A stretch of DNA of 57,175 bases, from assembly GCA_903933385.1 (NCBI GenBank), contig CAIZJW010000090.1:1-57175 (forward strand), given 5' to 3'. Source of the DNA: an uncultured Silvanigrella sp. (lineage in GTDB: Bacteria; Bdellovibrionota_B; Oligoflexia; Silvanigrellales; Silvanigrellaceae). The notes under the pieces were generated by a model. The model was given only the letters and a program-made list of their open reading frames with translations. It was not told the DNA's origin and ran no database searches. The position numbers were made by a program, and so were the translations under genes. Positions 1 through 8,818 of this stretch are shown piece by piece. The first letter of the stretch is position 1; each line of letters opens with the position of its first letter.

Positions 1-1734
1 GAGCACCGAGGGAGGCACATAAACTCCAGGAACTTCATTGGCCATGAATTCTGCATTGCGCACACTCATCAGTGGCCAGATGCCAGCGATGATTGGGATG
101 TTGAACTGAGATGAGAAATCGAGAAATCTCAGCAGACTCTCCGAGTCAAACACCGGCTGCGTGATAGCCCATTGAGCACCTGCCTCAACCTTGTAACGGA
201 ATCGTTCAAATTCCTTACGAAGATCGGGAGCCACTGGATTGGCACCAACACCGATCGAAAAACCAGTGGCACGACCAATGGATGTTCCGCCGAGGTCGAA
301 TCCGGAATTCAAGCGAGAGGCCATGTTCACCAAACCAATTGCATCAATATCGAAAACAGCCGTGGCTGTAGGGTAGGGGCCAAGCTTTGGAGGATCGCCT
401 GTGACGCACAGGATATTTCGCAATCCTAAGCCTGCTGCACCAATGAGATCGCTTTGGATGCCCAGAATATTTCTGTCGCGGCAGGCATAGTGCAAGACAG
501 TTTCTATTCCTACCTTTTGCTCAATGAGACAAGCCGCTGCCAGTGCTGACATGCGAGCACTGGCGCGCGGGCCGTCGGGAATATTGATGGCCACGACGCC
601 AGCGGCCTTGCATTGCGCCGAACGTTCGAGAAGCTTTTCTGTGTCGAGCCCTTTGGGGGGCAACAGCTCAACAGAAACGACAAATTCTCCGGCCGCAATT
701 CCTCGACTCCAACGAGACGACAGATCGGGAACAGTTGGACTTGAATTTCTTGTGACCAATTCAATCAGAGAGCCTCCGCCAGACGCTTCGCCCCCACGAA
801 AAGCAGCTCCCTGTCTGACAGCGCCCGCCATGGCTCGGATGTGCTGGGGAGTTGTTCCACTGCAACCACCGAGAATTCTAACGTCTTGAAGCAACGCCTG
901 ACGAGCAAACTCACCCATATATTCAGGGCTCGCCATGTAAATGAGACGGCCATCCACCTGCCGAGGCAGACCCGCGTTCGGCTTAAGAATGAGTGGCTTT
1001 TCAGTCGCGCTTTTGAGGCGCTTGGCAAGCTCAAGGAGTGGGGCTGGACCATTGCCCCCATTGACACCAACGGCATCGGCTCCCCATTCATCGAGTTTGC
1101 GCACGAACCACTCAGGCTCAGTGCCATAAAGTGTTTGACCTTCATCGTTGGTGGTCATCATCGCAACGACAGGGTAGTCGCCGAGCAATTTCACAGCACG
1201 AATCGCCTGGTGAATTTCATTGAGATCGGCAAAGCCTTCGAGAACAAAAAGATCGACACCACCCTGTTGTAGGGCTTTGGCTTGTTCAAAAAAGAAATCT
1301 TTTGCTTCATCGAAAGAGGTTGGTCCCCAGGGCTCAATCCGCACTCCGAGCGGACCAAGACAACCAGCAACCCAAACGACATCACCCGCCACAGCACGAG
1401 CGATTTGCGCGCCTTGCAGGTTGATCTCAAAAAGCTGCTGGTCGAGGCCATAGTTCTTGAGCTTGATTCTGTTTGCACCCCAGGTGTTGGTGGTGATCAC
1501 CTGGGCTCCAGACTGGATGTATTGCTTGTGGATCGATGAAATGAGATCAGCTTGAGAGAGATTCACCTCATCAAATGAACGATTGATGAAGATACCCTTT
1601 TCATAAAGCTGTGTTGCAACACCACCATCAAAAAGAAACGCCTGACGCTCCTCGTTCAGGAGTTTTTTGAAGCGCGCAACTCTCTCTCCGGGAAAGCTCG
1701 TAGAGCTCTCCCCATGGGAAGAAGTAAGACTCAT
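1..1734 (-). CDS. Bifunctional homocysteine S-methyltransferase / 5,10-methylenetetrahydrofolate reductase, C-terminus cut by window edge
   Basis: My translation of the minus strand from the ATG at 1734 stays open for 578 codons to base 1, so the end of the gene is outside the window. Residues about 30-320 are a homocysteine methyltransferase (TIM-barrel) domain; about 350-578 match MetF-type methylenetetrahydrofolate reductase, as in the YitJ fusion family. The pair would make methyl-THF and methylate homocysteine to methionine in the cytoplasm. The zinc site is degenerate: the first family cysteine is Gly226 (G-V-N-G-G), and the later Cys-Cys pair is Cys291-Ser292. A GGAG sits 8 bases before the ATG, inside a possible hairpin. 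Family assignment is firm; activity of the methyltransferase half is uncertain. Confidence 0.9.
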   Translation of the reverse strand, partial: MSLTSSHGESSTSFPGERVARFKKLLNEERQAFLFDGGVATQLYEKGIFINRSFDEVNLSQADLISSIHKQYIQSGAQVITTNTWGANRIKLKNYGLDQQLFEINLQGAQIARAVAGDVVWVAGCLGPLGVRIEPWGPTSFDEAKDFFFEQAKALQQGGVDLFVLEGFADLNEIHQAIRAVKLLGDYPVVAMMTTNDEGQTLYGTEPEWFVRKLDEWGADAVGVNGGNGPAPLLELAKRLKSATEKPLILKPNAGLPRQVDGRLIYMASPEYMGEFARQALLQDVRILGGCSGTTPQHIRAMAGAVRQGAAFRGGEASGGGSLIELVTRNSSPTVPDLSSRWSRGIAAGEFVVSVELLPPKGLDTEKLLERSAQCKAAGVVAINIPDGPRASARMSALAAACLIEQKVGIETVLHYACRDRNILGIQSDLIGAAGLGLRNILCVTGDPPKLGPYPTATAVFDIDAIGLVNMASRLNSGFDLGGTSIGRATGFSIGVGANPVAPDLRKEFERFRYKVEAGAQWAITQPVFDSESLLRFLDFSSQFNIPIIAGIWPLMSVRNAEFMANEVPGVYVPPSVL

Positions 1735-1790
1735 AAGGTGCTCCGGGTTCTGCCTCGGCCTTTCAATGCCGAGCGGCGCCGACGAGCATC
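1735..1790 (-). promoter_or_regulatory. Possible SD-sequestering leader structure before the methyltransferase/MTHFR gene
   Basis: Read on the minus strand, TGCTC (plus 1784-1788) can pair with GAGCA (plus 1739-1743), which overlaps the GGAG ribosome site. Inside lies a hairpin CTCGGC/GCCGAG (plus 1768-1773 and 1754-1759) with an 8-base loop. This would hide the ribosome site and could act as a translational switch for a methionine or folate gene. I could not match it to SAM-I, SAM-II, SAH or THF riboswitch cores from memory. The structure is seen by eye, not computed. Confidence 0.4.
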
Positions 1791-2126
1791 AAGTAAACTT
1801 TTGGCTCTTGCAAGCTTCTAGCAAAAGAGCATCCCAAATGGCCCAGACATAGCCCACTTGAGGTCTGCAAGAATTTTAAATGCATCAAAAAACACTCTGT
1901 CCCCCCATTGGCTCGGGGTTTCAAACTGGCAACAATACAAAGCGTCCAATTGCAGCGGCACACTTGGAGCCCTGCGAAGGCGTGGAGAAGAGCCAACCAA
2001 AGGGAGCGAGTTTTTTTTGACCCGAAGTCATGGACCCGGCGCCAAGGCTTCGGAATAATAGATGAGCGTCCTCGTGCTAACCCGCGTATATTATGCACTT
2101 TATTTGTGCAGATAATGGGTGGAGAG
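1791..2126. other. Divergent intergenic region, no gene recognised
   Basis: This stretch separates two divergent genes. A TATATTAT string near 2087-2094 could be part of a promoter for the rightward gene, without a convincing -35. A small hairpin TGCAC-tttattt-GTGCA lies at about 2093-2109, just before the rightward ribosome site. No RNA gene or convincing small ORF was seen. Confidence 0.4.
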
Positions 2127-3134
2127 ATGAAAGTTTTTTACGATCCGGTTCAAAAGACTCATGTACTGTCGCATGAGATCATTGCCGGCAAAAGATTTCG
2201 CCACCACGAACGCAGGGCTCGTATCGACATCATTCGACGCCACCTGCGTGCGAATGGGCAATTTGAATTTATCGTGCCGGAAGCACTTCCCATGGAAGCT
2301 GTGCTTGCAGTGCACGATGAAGCCTATGTCAGATTTCTCGAAAGTTCTCAGATGCTCTCCAAAGACGAAGTCATCTGGCCCTACGTCTTCCCCTGCGACA
2401 GACGAGTTCCTGTTTATGAGCCGGTGACGGTCTTTACCGCCGGCTATTATTGCTTCGACGTGGGAACACCGATCATGAGCGACACGTGGCAGGCGGCCAT
2501 CGCTGCTGCTTCGGGCGCCTATGCGGCTGCCCAGCACCTGAAGAAAACGGGGGAGGTCTGCTACGCACTCGCACGTCCGCCGGGACATCATGCAGCAGCA
2601 GCTCTTTTTGGTGGTTACTGTTACCTCAACAACGCAGCAATCGCAGCACAATATTTGTCTCAGTATGGCAAGGTTTTGCTGATCGATTTCGACTATCACC
2701 ACGGCAACGGGACGCAGTCAATTTTCTACGATAATTCCGATGTTTTTTACGTCAGTTTGCATGGCAATCCTGCAATAGAATACCCCTATTTTACGGGCTA
2801 CTCACACGAAACCGGAATCGATGATGGGGCAGGCTTCACTCTAAACTGTCCGCTCGAGCCACACTGCGGACCAGAAGAATATTTTGAAGCGTTCAAAACT
2901 TCGATAGACACAGCAATGAAGAAAACAGATCCCGCATTCATTGTCTGTTCCTGTGGCTTCGATGTCGCCGACAAAGATCCTCTTGGACACTTTGGCCTGC
3001 TTCCAGAAAACTTTCATTCCCTCGGACAAATCATTCGATCGCTCAACAAGCCAACAATGCTCGTTCAAGAAGGTGGATATCTTGTTGAACGGCTCGGACT
3101 CAACGTGGAAGCATTCCTCACCGCCTTCCTCTGA
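2127..3134 (+). CDS. Histone deacetylase-family zinc deacetylase (acetylpolyamine amidohydrolase type)
   Basis: This 335-residue protein has the arginase/deacetylase fold and should hydrolyse an acetyl-amine, probably acetylpolyamines or acetyl-lysine. Visible residues: the His pair in PPGHH (154-155), zinc ligands Asp189 and His191 in DFDYHH, Asp279 in CGFDVADKD, and Tyr318 in the C-terminal GGY. The opening MKVFYDP is typical of the acetylpolyamine branch. The ATG at 2127 follows GGTGGAGAG closely, so the start could be slightly different (ATG 2115 is in frame). It ends 6 bases before the convergent RNase J gene. No acetate or polyamine gene is adjacent, so the substrate is open. Confidence 0.88.
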   Translation: MKVFYDPVQKTHVLSHEIIAGKRFRHHERRARIDIIRRHLRANGQFEFIVPEALPMEAVLAVHDEAYVRFLESSQMLSKDEVIWPYVFPCDRRVPVYEPVTVFTAGYYCFDVGTPIMSDTWQAAIAAASGAYAAAQHLKKTGEVCYALARPPGHHAAAALFGGYCYLNNAAIAAQYLSQYGKVLLIDFDYHHGNGTQSIFYDNSDVFYVSLHGNPAIEYPYFTGYSHETGIDDGAGFTLNCPLEPHCGPEEYFEAFKTSIDTAMKKTDPAFIVCSCGFDVADKDPLGHFGLLPENFHSLGQIIRSLNKPTMLVQEGGYLVERLGLNVEAFLTAFL

Positions 3135-3140
3135 ACGCGG

Positions 3141-4790
3141 TCAGATTCTATGCACAAACATTGTAACAACGCACTTATAACCCACTTCGGCTTCAAGTTC
3201 CCGACGGACAGCAATGCGTAGCTCTTCAGAGAGCGACTCTTCCGTCCAGTTCGACTTGCGCTGTGACCTTTGCAACTCACGAAATGAACCGATGAGAGCA
3301 TCCTTAACTCTATTTGGCCTCGTATTGACGCCACGAACGAAAATCTTAGGCTCCCCGAGCATCCGACTCAGCGAGTTGTCTGTAACAAGGGAAATTTCCA
3401 CTATTCCATTTTTTGCAAGCATCACACGGTTTCGCAAAACATCGCTTGAACCAGAAACCACCCGCTCGCTTCCCACAAAATCCCGACCAACATCCCAGCG
3501 ATCGGTGACACCAAGAGCCTCAGGAGCCACCGTGAGAACATCGCCATTCTCAACGAGATGACAGCACTCTGCAGGAACACCCGACGCCATTGCGACGTTA
3601 ATATGCTGCACCAAATTTCGATATTCGCCGTGTAATGGCATGAACATTTTTGGCTTCACAAGTGCAATGCAGTCTGCCAAATCCTGGGAATAACCATGTC
3701 CACTGACGTGAACATCTGCTTCCTTACCCGTGAGAACTCTGCAGCCGAGTCTCCAAAATTGATTGATGAGAACCCCAATCGACTTTTCATTTCCAGGAAT
3801 AGAACGTGCCGACAGAATAACCAGATCGTTACCATCCAGGCGTATGTTGTCCATCGTTCCAAATGCCAACCTGTTAGCACCCGAAAAAACTTCTCCCTGT
3901 GTTCCAGTGCAAAGCACACAGACTTCGTGCGGCTTATAGAGCTTCAATTCTTCCTGTGAAATGACAATATTTTCGTCGATGTCGTCAATCATTCCAAGGC
4001 GTCTACAAATTTCATAATTTCTAATCAGCGATCTTCCGAGCAAAACAACCTTACGACCAGTTGCATGTGCCGCGTGAAATGCGCTCTTGACGCGCCAAAT
4101 ATTGCTAGCAAAGGTCGCAACAACAACTCTCCCCTTCACACCATCAAAAAGTTTCAGCAAACTTTCGGCAATCTGTTTTTCTTCGCGATCCCTTCCAGGA
4201 ACGAAGACATTCGTTGAATCGCCTGTCATCAGCAACGTTTCACGACCAGCGGTGATCTTCGCGAGATTGTCGAGCGTGACTGAACCCTCCGGCGCAGAAC
4301 GATCGACCCGATAGTCACCCGTGTGGAGCAAATTTCCATATTTTGTTTCGAAGTAAAGGCCACAAGCATCGGGAATACTATGATTGACGGGGAATGGTGT
4401 GACCGACGCCTGGCGAAATGTTGTGCGGTTCCAAACTTGCCAAATGTGAATCTCAGGAGCTGGCAGTTCAAGTCCTCTAAATTTCTCTTTAATTAACTCG
4501 GCAGTGAATTGCGTTGTATAGATTGGCGCCGGAAATTCGCTATAAACAAAAGGCAGCGCACCAATATGATCTTCATGGCCATGAGTGATGAGCCAAGCTG
4601 CAGGCTTAATGCCGCGCTCACGCACGCAATCGAGAGAAGGAAAAATAAGATCCATGCCAGGGAGATGCTCATCTGCAAAAAGCGTTCCGCAATCTACAAA
4701 AAACCAAGAGTCATCAACTCGCCAGAGAGTGAGATTCATACCAATCTCACCACATCCCCCAAGGGGAATTACCTGAAATGCTTTGTTCAT
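3141..4790 (-). CDS. rnj: Ribonuclease J (MBL-fold / beta-CASP RNase)
   Basis: A 549-residue RNase J-family enzyme, which acts as an endo- and 5'-to-3' exoribonuclease in RNA maturation and decay. It begins with the typical V-I-P-L-G-G-C-G-E-I-G-M-N stretch and carries the metal motif HGHEDH at 70-75, then beta-CASP and a C-terminal domain, so length is normal. The ATG at 4790 is preceded by AAAGG six bases upstream; longer readings lack such a site. It starts 13 bases after the AgmX-like gene ends, so it is probably the last gene of that envelope operon, an unusual position for an RNase. Confidence 0.92.
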   Translation of the reverse strand: MNKAFQVIPLGGCGEIGMNLTLWRVDDSWFFVDCGTLFADEHLPGMDLIFPSLDCVRERGIKPAAWLITHGHEDHIGALPFVYSEFPAPIYTTQFTAELIKEKFRGLELPAPEIHIWQVWNRTTFRQASVTPFPVNHSIPDACGLYFETKYGNLLHTGDYRVDRSAPEGSVTLDNLAKITAGRETLLMTGDSTNVFVPGRDREEKQIAESLLKLFDGVKGRVVVATFASNIWRVKSAFHAAHATGRKVVLLGRSLIRNYEICRRLGMIDDIDENIVISQEELKLYKPHEVCVLCTGTQGEVFSGANRLAFGTMDNIRLDGNDLVILSARSIPGNEKSIGVLINQFWRLGCRVLTGKEADVHVSGHGYSQDLADCIALVKPKMFMPLHGEYRNLVQHINVAMASGVPAECCHLVENGDVLTVAPEALGVTDRWDVGRDFVGSERVVSGSSDVLRNRVMLAKNGIVEISLVTDNSLSRMLGEPKIFVRGVNTRPNRVKDALIGSFRELQRSQRKSNWTEESLSEELRIAVRRELEAEVGYKCVVTMFVHRI

Positions 4791-4803
4791 TAAATACCTT
4801 TTA

Positions 4804-6558
4804 TTATCTTGCGATCCGCTCGAGGGTTTCTGTGTTCTCACGAACAACAAAACGGAACGGAAACGAAATTGTAATTGTGCCATTCACTGGACGTGGCAAA
4901 TTCCACGCCCTGATTTTATTTTCTAAACATTTCAAGAACTGCGAATCGCCAACACTCGAATTCGCAACTTTCGCACGAACAACCCGCCCATTGCCGGCAA
5001 TTGTCCAACGCCACATAACCGCGCCCCCAAGGCGTGGATTGCGGCTCAAGGCAACATCATAGCAGCTTTTCACTTCCGCGCTTCTGCCGCGAACATATGC
5101 CTCTACCTCACGCATGTCTATTTTTGGCACTGGCTTCTGCACTGGTGGCGGAGCAAGCGTCCCCAAAGACAACTTTGCATTTCTCAACAAATCGTCTTCG
5201 CTGCCCGACAAATTTTGATCAAATGACAAATTGAGCACACTAGGAAGTGTCAGAGAATCCTCCGACCAAACAAGCGCTGCTTCATTTTCACTGGAAGAAC
5301 TTTCCACACTCGCATCAGGTTTATTTGTTTTCTGTTTTCCGCGTGCCAAAGATGCAAAGCTCTCCGCCGCATGAAAATTTTCACGTTCTACACTGAACGA
5401 CTTTTCAGCGAGCCTGAAAAACAAACCAGGCTCCTTCGGTGGATCAAAAATCTGGCTTATTTCAGCATTCATAGTTCCGAAGTGCCCCTTGAGATAGGCG
5501 TGTTCGGTTTCAATCAGAGACACAACTGCGGCGTGTGTGCGATTGAGTTTCTCAAGCTTGGCGCGCACTCTTTCCGACAGCGAACCTCGCTCTCCACCGC
5601 TTACAACGACCTTCATTGGAGCATAGGATGTCTGACCCTTTATAAAATTTCCTGGTGCGGCCAAGTCGCGCTGCTGCGCCACCTGCTTCCATTCCTGGTC
5701 GAGGGCATCCTGCAGACCCTTACGCCGCAGGGCGACATTTTCAGGAGAAGAGAAGCCCCGCATCTGCGGTAAAGTTGTCTCGTATTTCAATCCGGAGTCC
5801 TCGGCACCCCACTTTTTTCTCAACTCATCAACCCAAATCAATGACTGAGATACAATCTGTGGACTATCGAATTCCTGACCAAAAACCCAAGGCAGGATTT
5901 GAAAATGATCTGCATGAATTATCTCTGCAGCTAGAAAAGGAGAAAGATCGCTCATTGACTTGAATTCTTTCAAAGGTGCTTTGTTGAGCCACTGAACCGC
6001 TGGCACCGTCACCATGATTGTGGCAAGCACTCCGAAAAGAAAACCTGTCTTTTCGAGCGTGGACTGAGTCTCTGGAAGCGCAAATGGAGCCTTGGGCGCA
6101 CCTTTAATTTTTGCCTTAATCTGTCGGGGCTTTAATTTTTCAACCCTGAAAACGACCGTGTAACCTGCGATTTCAAGGGCACCCCGACTCCCCAAGGGAA
6201 TAGGCACCTCCAGTGGCTCAAGAATCGATGCAAGCTCTTTGAGTGCGCCACGCGGGGCAATGAAATCTCTAACCTCTCCGAAACGCTGTCCGTCGGAAAC
6301 AAAACCATCAATGCGAGGGTCGAGATAAACCTTCGCTCCCCACTTGGTCACAGAGAAAAGCAAAATATCATTTGGAAACATTGAAAATGGTAATGGCAGC
6401 TCAATACTTTGTGACTTTCCGAGACGCACGCGACATGAACGACCGAGAGGGGTCTGGAACTCACACTGCAACGCAGGCCCCTGAAACACTTGAATTCTGA
6501 GAACAGGAGTATTGACGGCGGCTGAGCGCAACAATCCACCGAAGCGCTTAGAAAGCAT
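4804..6558 (-). CDS. TonB-like energy-transduction protein with AgmX/PglI C-terminal domain
   Basis: A 584-residue protein with an N-terminal domain of about 140 residues like those of deltaproteobacterial AgmX/PglI proteins (G-F-V-S-D-G, then R-G-A-L-E-I-A-G). A transmembrane helix follows near 171-190, then a long periplasmic part rich in charged and Pro residues. The last ~90 residues form the AgmX/PglI (TonB-like) domain with the signature V-K-S-C-Y-D and a TISFPF ending. It probably carries force from the ExbB/ExbD motor encoded upstream to outer-membrane or cell-wall partners. The start overlaps the ExbD-like stop by one base (TAATG), implying coupled translation. The exact partner is unknown. 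Confidence 0.82.
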   Translation of the reverse strand: MLSKRFGGLLRSAAVNTPVLRIQVFQGPALQCEFQTPLGRSCRVRLGKSQSIELPLPFSMFPNDILLFSVTKWGAKVYLDPRIDGFVSDGQRFGEVRDFIAPRGALKELASILEPLEVPIPLGSRGALEIAGYTVVFRVEKLKPRQIKAKIKGAPKAPFALPETQSTLEKTGFLFGVLATIMVTVPAVQWLNKAPLKEFKSMSDLSPFLAAEIIHADHFQILPWVFGQEFDSPQIVSQSLIWVDELRKKWGAEDSGLKYETTLPQMRGFSSPENVALRRKGLQDALDQEWKQVAQQRDLAAPGNFIKGQTSYAPMKVVVSGGERGSLSERVRAKLEKLNRTHAAVVSLIETEHAYLKGHFGTMNAEISQIFDPPKEPGLFFRLAEKSFSVERENFHAAESFASLARGKQKTNKPDASVESSSSENEAALVWSEDSLTLPSVLNLSFDQNLSGSEDDLLRNAKLSLGTLAPPPVQKPVPKIDMREVEAYVRGRSAEVKSCYDVALSRNPRLGGAVMWRWTIAGNGRVVRAKVANSSVGDSQFLKCLENKIRAWNLPRPVNGTITISFPFRFVVRENTETLERIAR

Positions 6559-7121
6559 TAGTGCGCCTCCATTTGCTGATTTTTTCGCTGCCCCGTGACG
6601 GCGTAGTTTAATGTGTCAAAGCCGACATTCACGAGGCTTTTCGCGAGGGGTTGCACGCTCTCAAGGGGTACATTTTTATCAACCCAGAGAATTGCCGAAC
6701 TCATTCCAGGTGAAATCTTCTTTCTCAGCATCGCCGAGAGCTCCATCTGCTCGGCTCTCTTCTCCAGAAAAACAACAACGAGAGATTTTTCATCCGGAAG
6801 GAGAAATGACTCTCCTGTATCAAAAACAACACGTGCTTTTCCCGATTCGCGCGCGGCTCTCACGGCCAACGACAATCCCACAGGTCGGACAGGCAACGGC
6901 TTTGTGAACTGAACAGGAGAATCGTGTAAGGGTAAATTCAAACCTTCTATGAGAAAAAACTCACCACGAATCTTCAGAGTGAGAATGAATATCAGCCACG
7001 TTAGAAAGGCACAGAAACCATAAGCCAACAAAATGGCCTGTGTGGGACGACCGGTATGCCGATTCAGGCTCGGGTGTCCAACCCTCCACGTACCAAAATG
7101 TTTAGTGCCCTGGGTAAACAT
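6558..7121 (-). CDS. ExbD/TolR-like biopolymer transport protein, second copy
   Basis: A 187-residue protein with one membrane helix near 29-49 and a periplasmic domain ending in V-D-K-N-V-P-L-E-S-V, typical of ExbD/TolR. It should form the stator with the ExbB-like protein of this operon. The ATG at 7121 has AGAGGA five bases upstream; a longer reading would overlap the gene before it and was rejected. It lies 10 bases after the first ExbD-like gene. Sequence is divergent, so the family call rests on topology, the short motif and gene order. Confidence 0.75.
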   Translation of the reverse strand: MFTQGTKHFGTWRVGHPSLNRHTGRPTQAILLAYGFCAFLTWLIFILTLKIRGEFFLIEGLNLPLHDSPVQFTKPLPVRPVGLSLAVRAARESGKARVVFDTGESFLLPDEKSLVVVFLEKRAEQMELSAMLRKKISPGMSSAILWVDKNVPLESVQPLAKSLVNVGFDTLNYAVTGQRKNQQMEAH

Positions 7122-7131
7122 CCGATCCTCT

Positions 7132-7689
7132 CTAAAGGGGATTTGCCAATTCAACAGGAACAACTGAAGGAACCACTCCTTCAGCATTAAATAGCTTCAA
7201 ATTTATCTTCTCGAACATCTCAATCACTTCAGCGATCTGGGAGAAGTTCAAGCTTTGCTTGTTGAGCGATTGGCCAATTGCAATATTCCTCACAGGTTCT
7301 CTCAGATTGCGGCTTGACCACTCCTGAATTGAATCAAACATCAAACCGAGAGATGCCGGGTCGCCAGTTTTCAAAAGAAGTTCACCCGATCTGACTGGAG
7401 CTGAGATGTCTGCAATACGCCCCAAAACAATTCCATCCTTGCTCCAAAAAATCGCCGGAGTCTCATCATCGAATTGCATCGGTGAGGCGGAATCTGCTTT
7501 GGGCAGACTCGGATATTTGAATACGATTGTTTGAACTTCACGAGGAAACATCATCAGTATTTGCGAACCCGCAAGGGCTGCGCCCACGGCTGTCATCACT
7601 GCCAGAATTCCAGCCCAAGCACCCCAGGCGAGATCAAATGATCTCTTCCTCGTCAGGAACGGGGTCTGAGCGCTCCGCACTTGCCACAT
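7132..7689 (-). CDS. ExbD-like membrane protein, first copy
   Basis: A 185-residue protein with a short cytoplasmic N-terminus, one helix near 22-45 and a periplasmic domain. Its size and place between ExbB and a second ExbD-like gene suggest ExbD/TolR, as in Glt/Agl-type motors that pair two ExbD proteins. No strong ExbD motif is visible, so the call is mainly from context. The start overlaps the end of exbB by 56 bases and has GGGAGG about 8 bases upstream. Confidence 0.68.
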   Translation of the reverse strand: MWQVRSAQTPFLTRKRSFDLAWGAWAGILAVMTAVGAALAGSQILMMFPREVQTIVFKYPSLPKADSASPMQFDDETPAIFWSKDGIVLGRIADISAPVRSGELLLKTGDPASLGLMFDSIQEWSSRNLREPVRNIAIGQSLNKQSLNFSQIAEVIEMFEKINLKLFNAEGVVPSVVPVELANPL

Positions 7690-8425
7690 CCTGATAGCCT
7701 CCCTTTACGCCATGTCCATCGTCGTCGTGCCCATCTGAATCACTGTGACCATCGCTCGCAACAACCTGTGAAGCACCAACCGGTTGAGCAAAAACAGGCT
7801 GCATTTCCGGTGCCAATAGATTGAGTATCACTGTCAGACTGTGCTCCACTTCGCCTTCGAGTCGGCTTGCCATTGCGTCCAGGACTCCATAGGGAATCAT
7901 TAAGAACACAGATGCTGCTAACCCTAATGCAATGGGTGTCAGTGCCTGGCTGAGGCCACGGCTGAATGCGAAACTTTTCAAGCCCAACTCAAGTCCATCG
8001 ACCATTTGAAAACTTTGCCAAACACCATTCACAGCTGCCAAGGCACCGAGAAGAACAGCAACGGCTGCAAGGTTAGGAAGCTGTGAAATGCGACGGCGTA
8101 TGCGTGGCATGAACGACAGTGTTTCTTCTGAAACTACCATACGGACACGAAAATTCTCATTCTCATAGGCTTCAATTGCTTTCGCAGTTATCATTGGCAA
8201 GCCAGTATTTCCAGATGCAGCACAATACTGCCGGGCGCGATCGAGGTCGCCAGCAGAGAGCATGCGTCGGATCGTTGAATTGAATTTGCTAAAATTCAAT
8301 CGATACGTCAGCTGAAGCACAATGAAGCGCTCAAATACAATCACCCAACCCACGGCGAAGATCGCCAAGATGATATAAGGGATTGGTTCACGGGAACGGA
8401 ACAGCTCGAACATTTCCTGAATCAT
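7634..8425 (-). CDS. MotA/TolQ/ExbB-family proton channel protein
   Basis: A 263-residue inner-membrane protein with helices near 17-36, 118-136 and 161-181 and a large cytoplasmic loop, the ExbB/TolQ plan. The conserved TolQ-like segment around helix 3 (L-T-P-I-A-L-G-L-A-A) is clear. With the two ExbD-like proteins it should use the proton gradient to drive the AgmX-like protein. Residues 224-240 form a His/Asp-rich tail (several D-G-H units) not normal for ExbB. The ATG at 8425 overlaps the preceding stop (ATGA), with GGAG 7 bases upstream. Confidence 0.88.
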   Translation of the reverse strand: MIQEMFELFRSREPIPYIILAIFAVGWVIVFERFIVLQLTYRLNFSKFNSTIRRMLSAGDLDRARQYCAASGNTGLPMITAKAIEAYENENFRVRMVVSEETLSFMPRIRRRISQLPNLAAVAVLLGALAAVNGVWQSFQMVDGLELGLKSFAFSRGLSQALTPIALGLAASVFLMIPYGVLDAMASRLEGEVEHSLTVILNLLAPEMQPVFAQPVGASQVVASDGHSDSDGHDDDGHGVKGGYQDVASAERSDPVPDEEEII

Positions 8426-8745
8426 GGAGCATCTCCACTTCTGGGCTCAGAAGACAAACTCGAAGAATTGACAAGATCTTCTTGGGAATTTTTGACCTGA
8501 TTTTCATCTGTTTTGGTAAACAACTCGATATCTGCCAGAATGCTTCTCAATTTTTCCTCTGCTGCGCTCTCACTCTTTTTCGAGAGCCACAAATCAGAGT
8601 GTGAGACCTCAATGGGCACTTCCGACAACAAAGATGATGACTGGTCGCCGCGAATCACAAAATCGCCCGACGCAAGCGCTGCGCGGGAAATCAATAATGA
8701 CCCCAACACACACAACAACATTCGTATTTTCATATGGCAGCCCAT
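8422..8745 (-). CDS. Small exported protein, first gene of the ExbB/AgmX operon
   Basis: A 107-residue protein of unknown family. It has a signal peptide (M-K-I-R-M-L-L-C-V-L-G-S-L-L, likely cut after A-L-A) and a polar mature part rich in Ser, Glu and Asp, probably helical in E-K-L-R-S-I-L-A-D-I. The ATG at 8745 has GAGGAA five bases upstream and is preferred over the internal ATG at 8733. Its stop overlaps the exbB start, so it probably works with that complex in the periplasm. No function is assigned. Confidence 0.72.
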   Translation of the reverse strand: MGCHMKIRMLLCVLGSLLISRAALASGDFVIRGDQSSSLLSEVPIEVSHSDLWLSKKSESAAEEKLRSILADIELFTKTDENQVKNSQEDLVNSSSLSSEPRSGDAP

Positions 8746-8818
8746 AAAAGTTCCTCATCCCGCCAACCTCAAGGTAACAGGAGTGAAACTTCGCAATTAC
8801 TGCAGCATTTACCTATTC

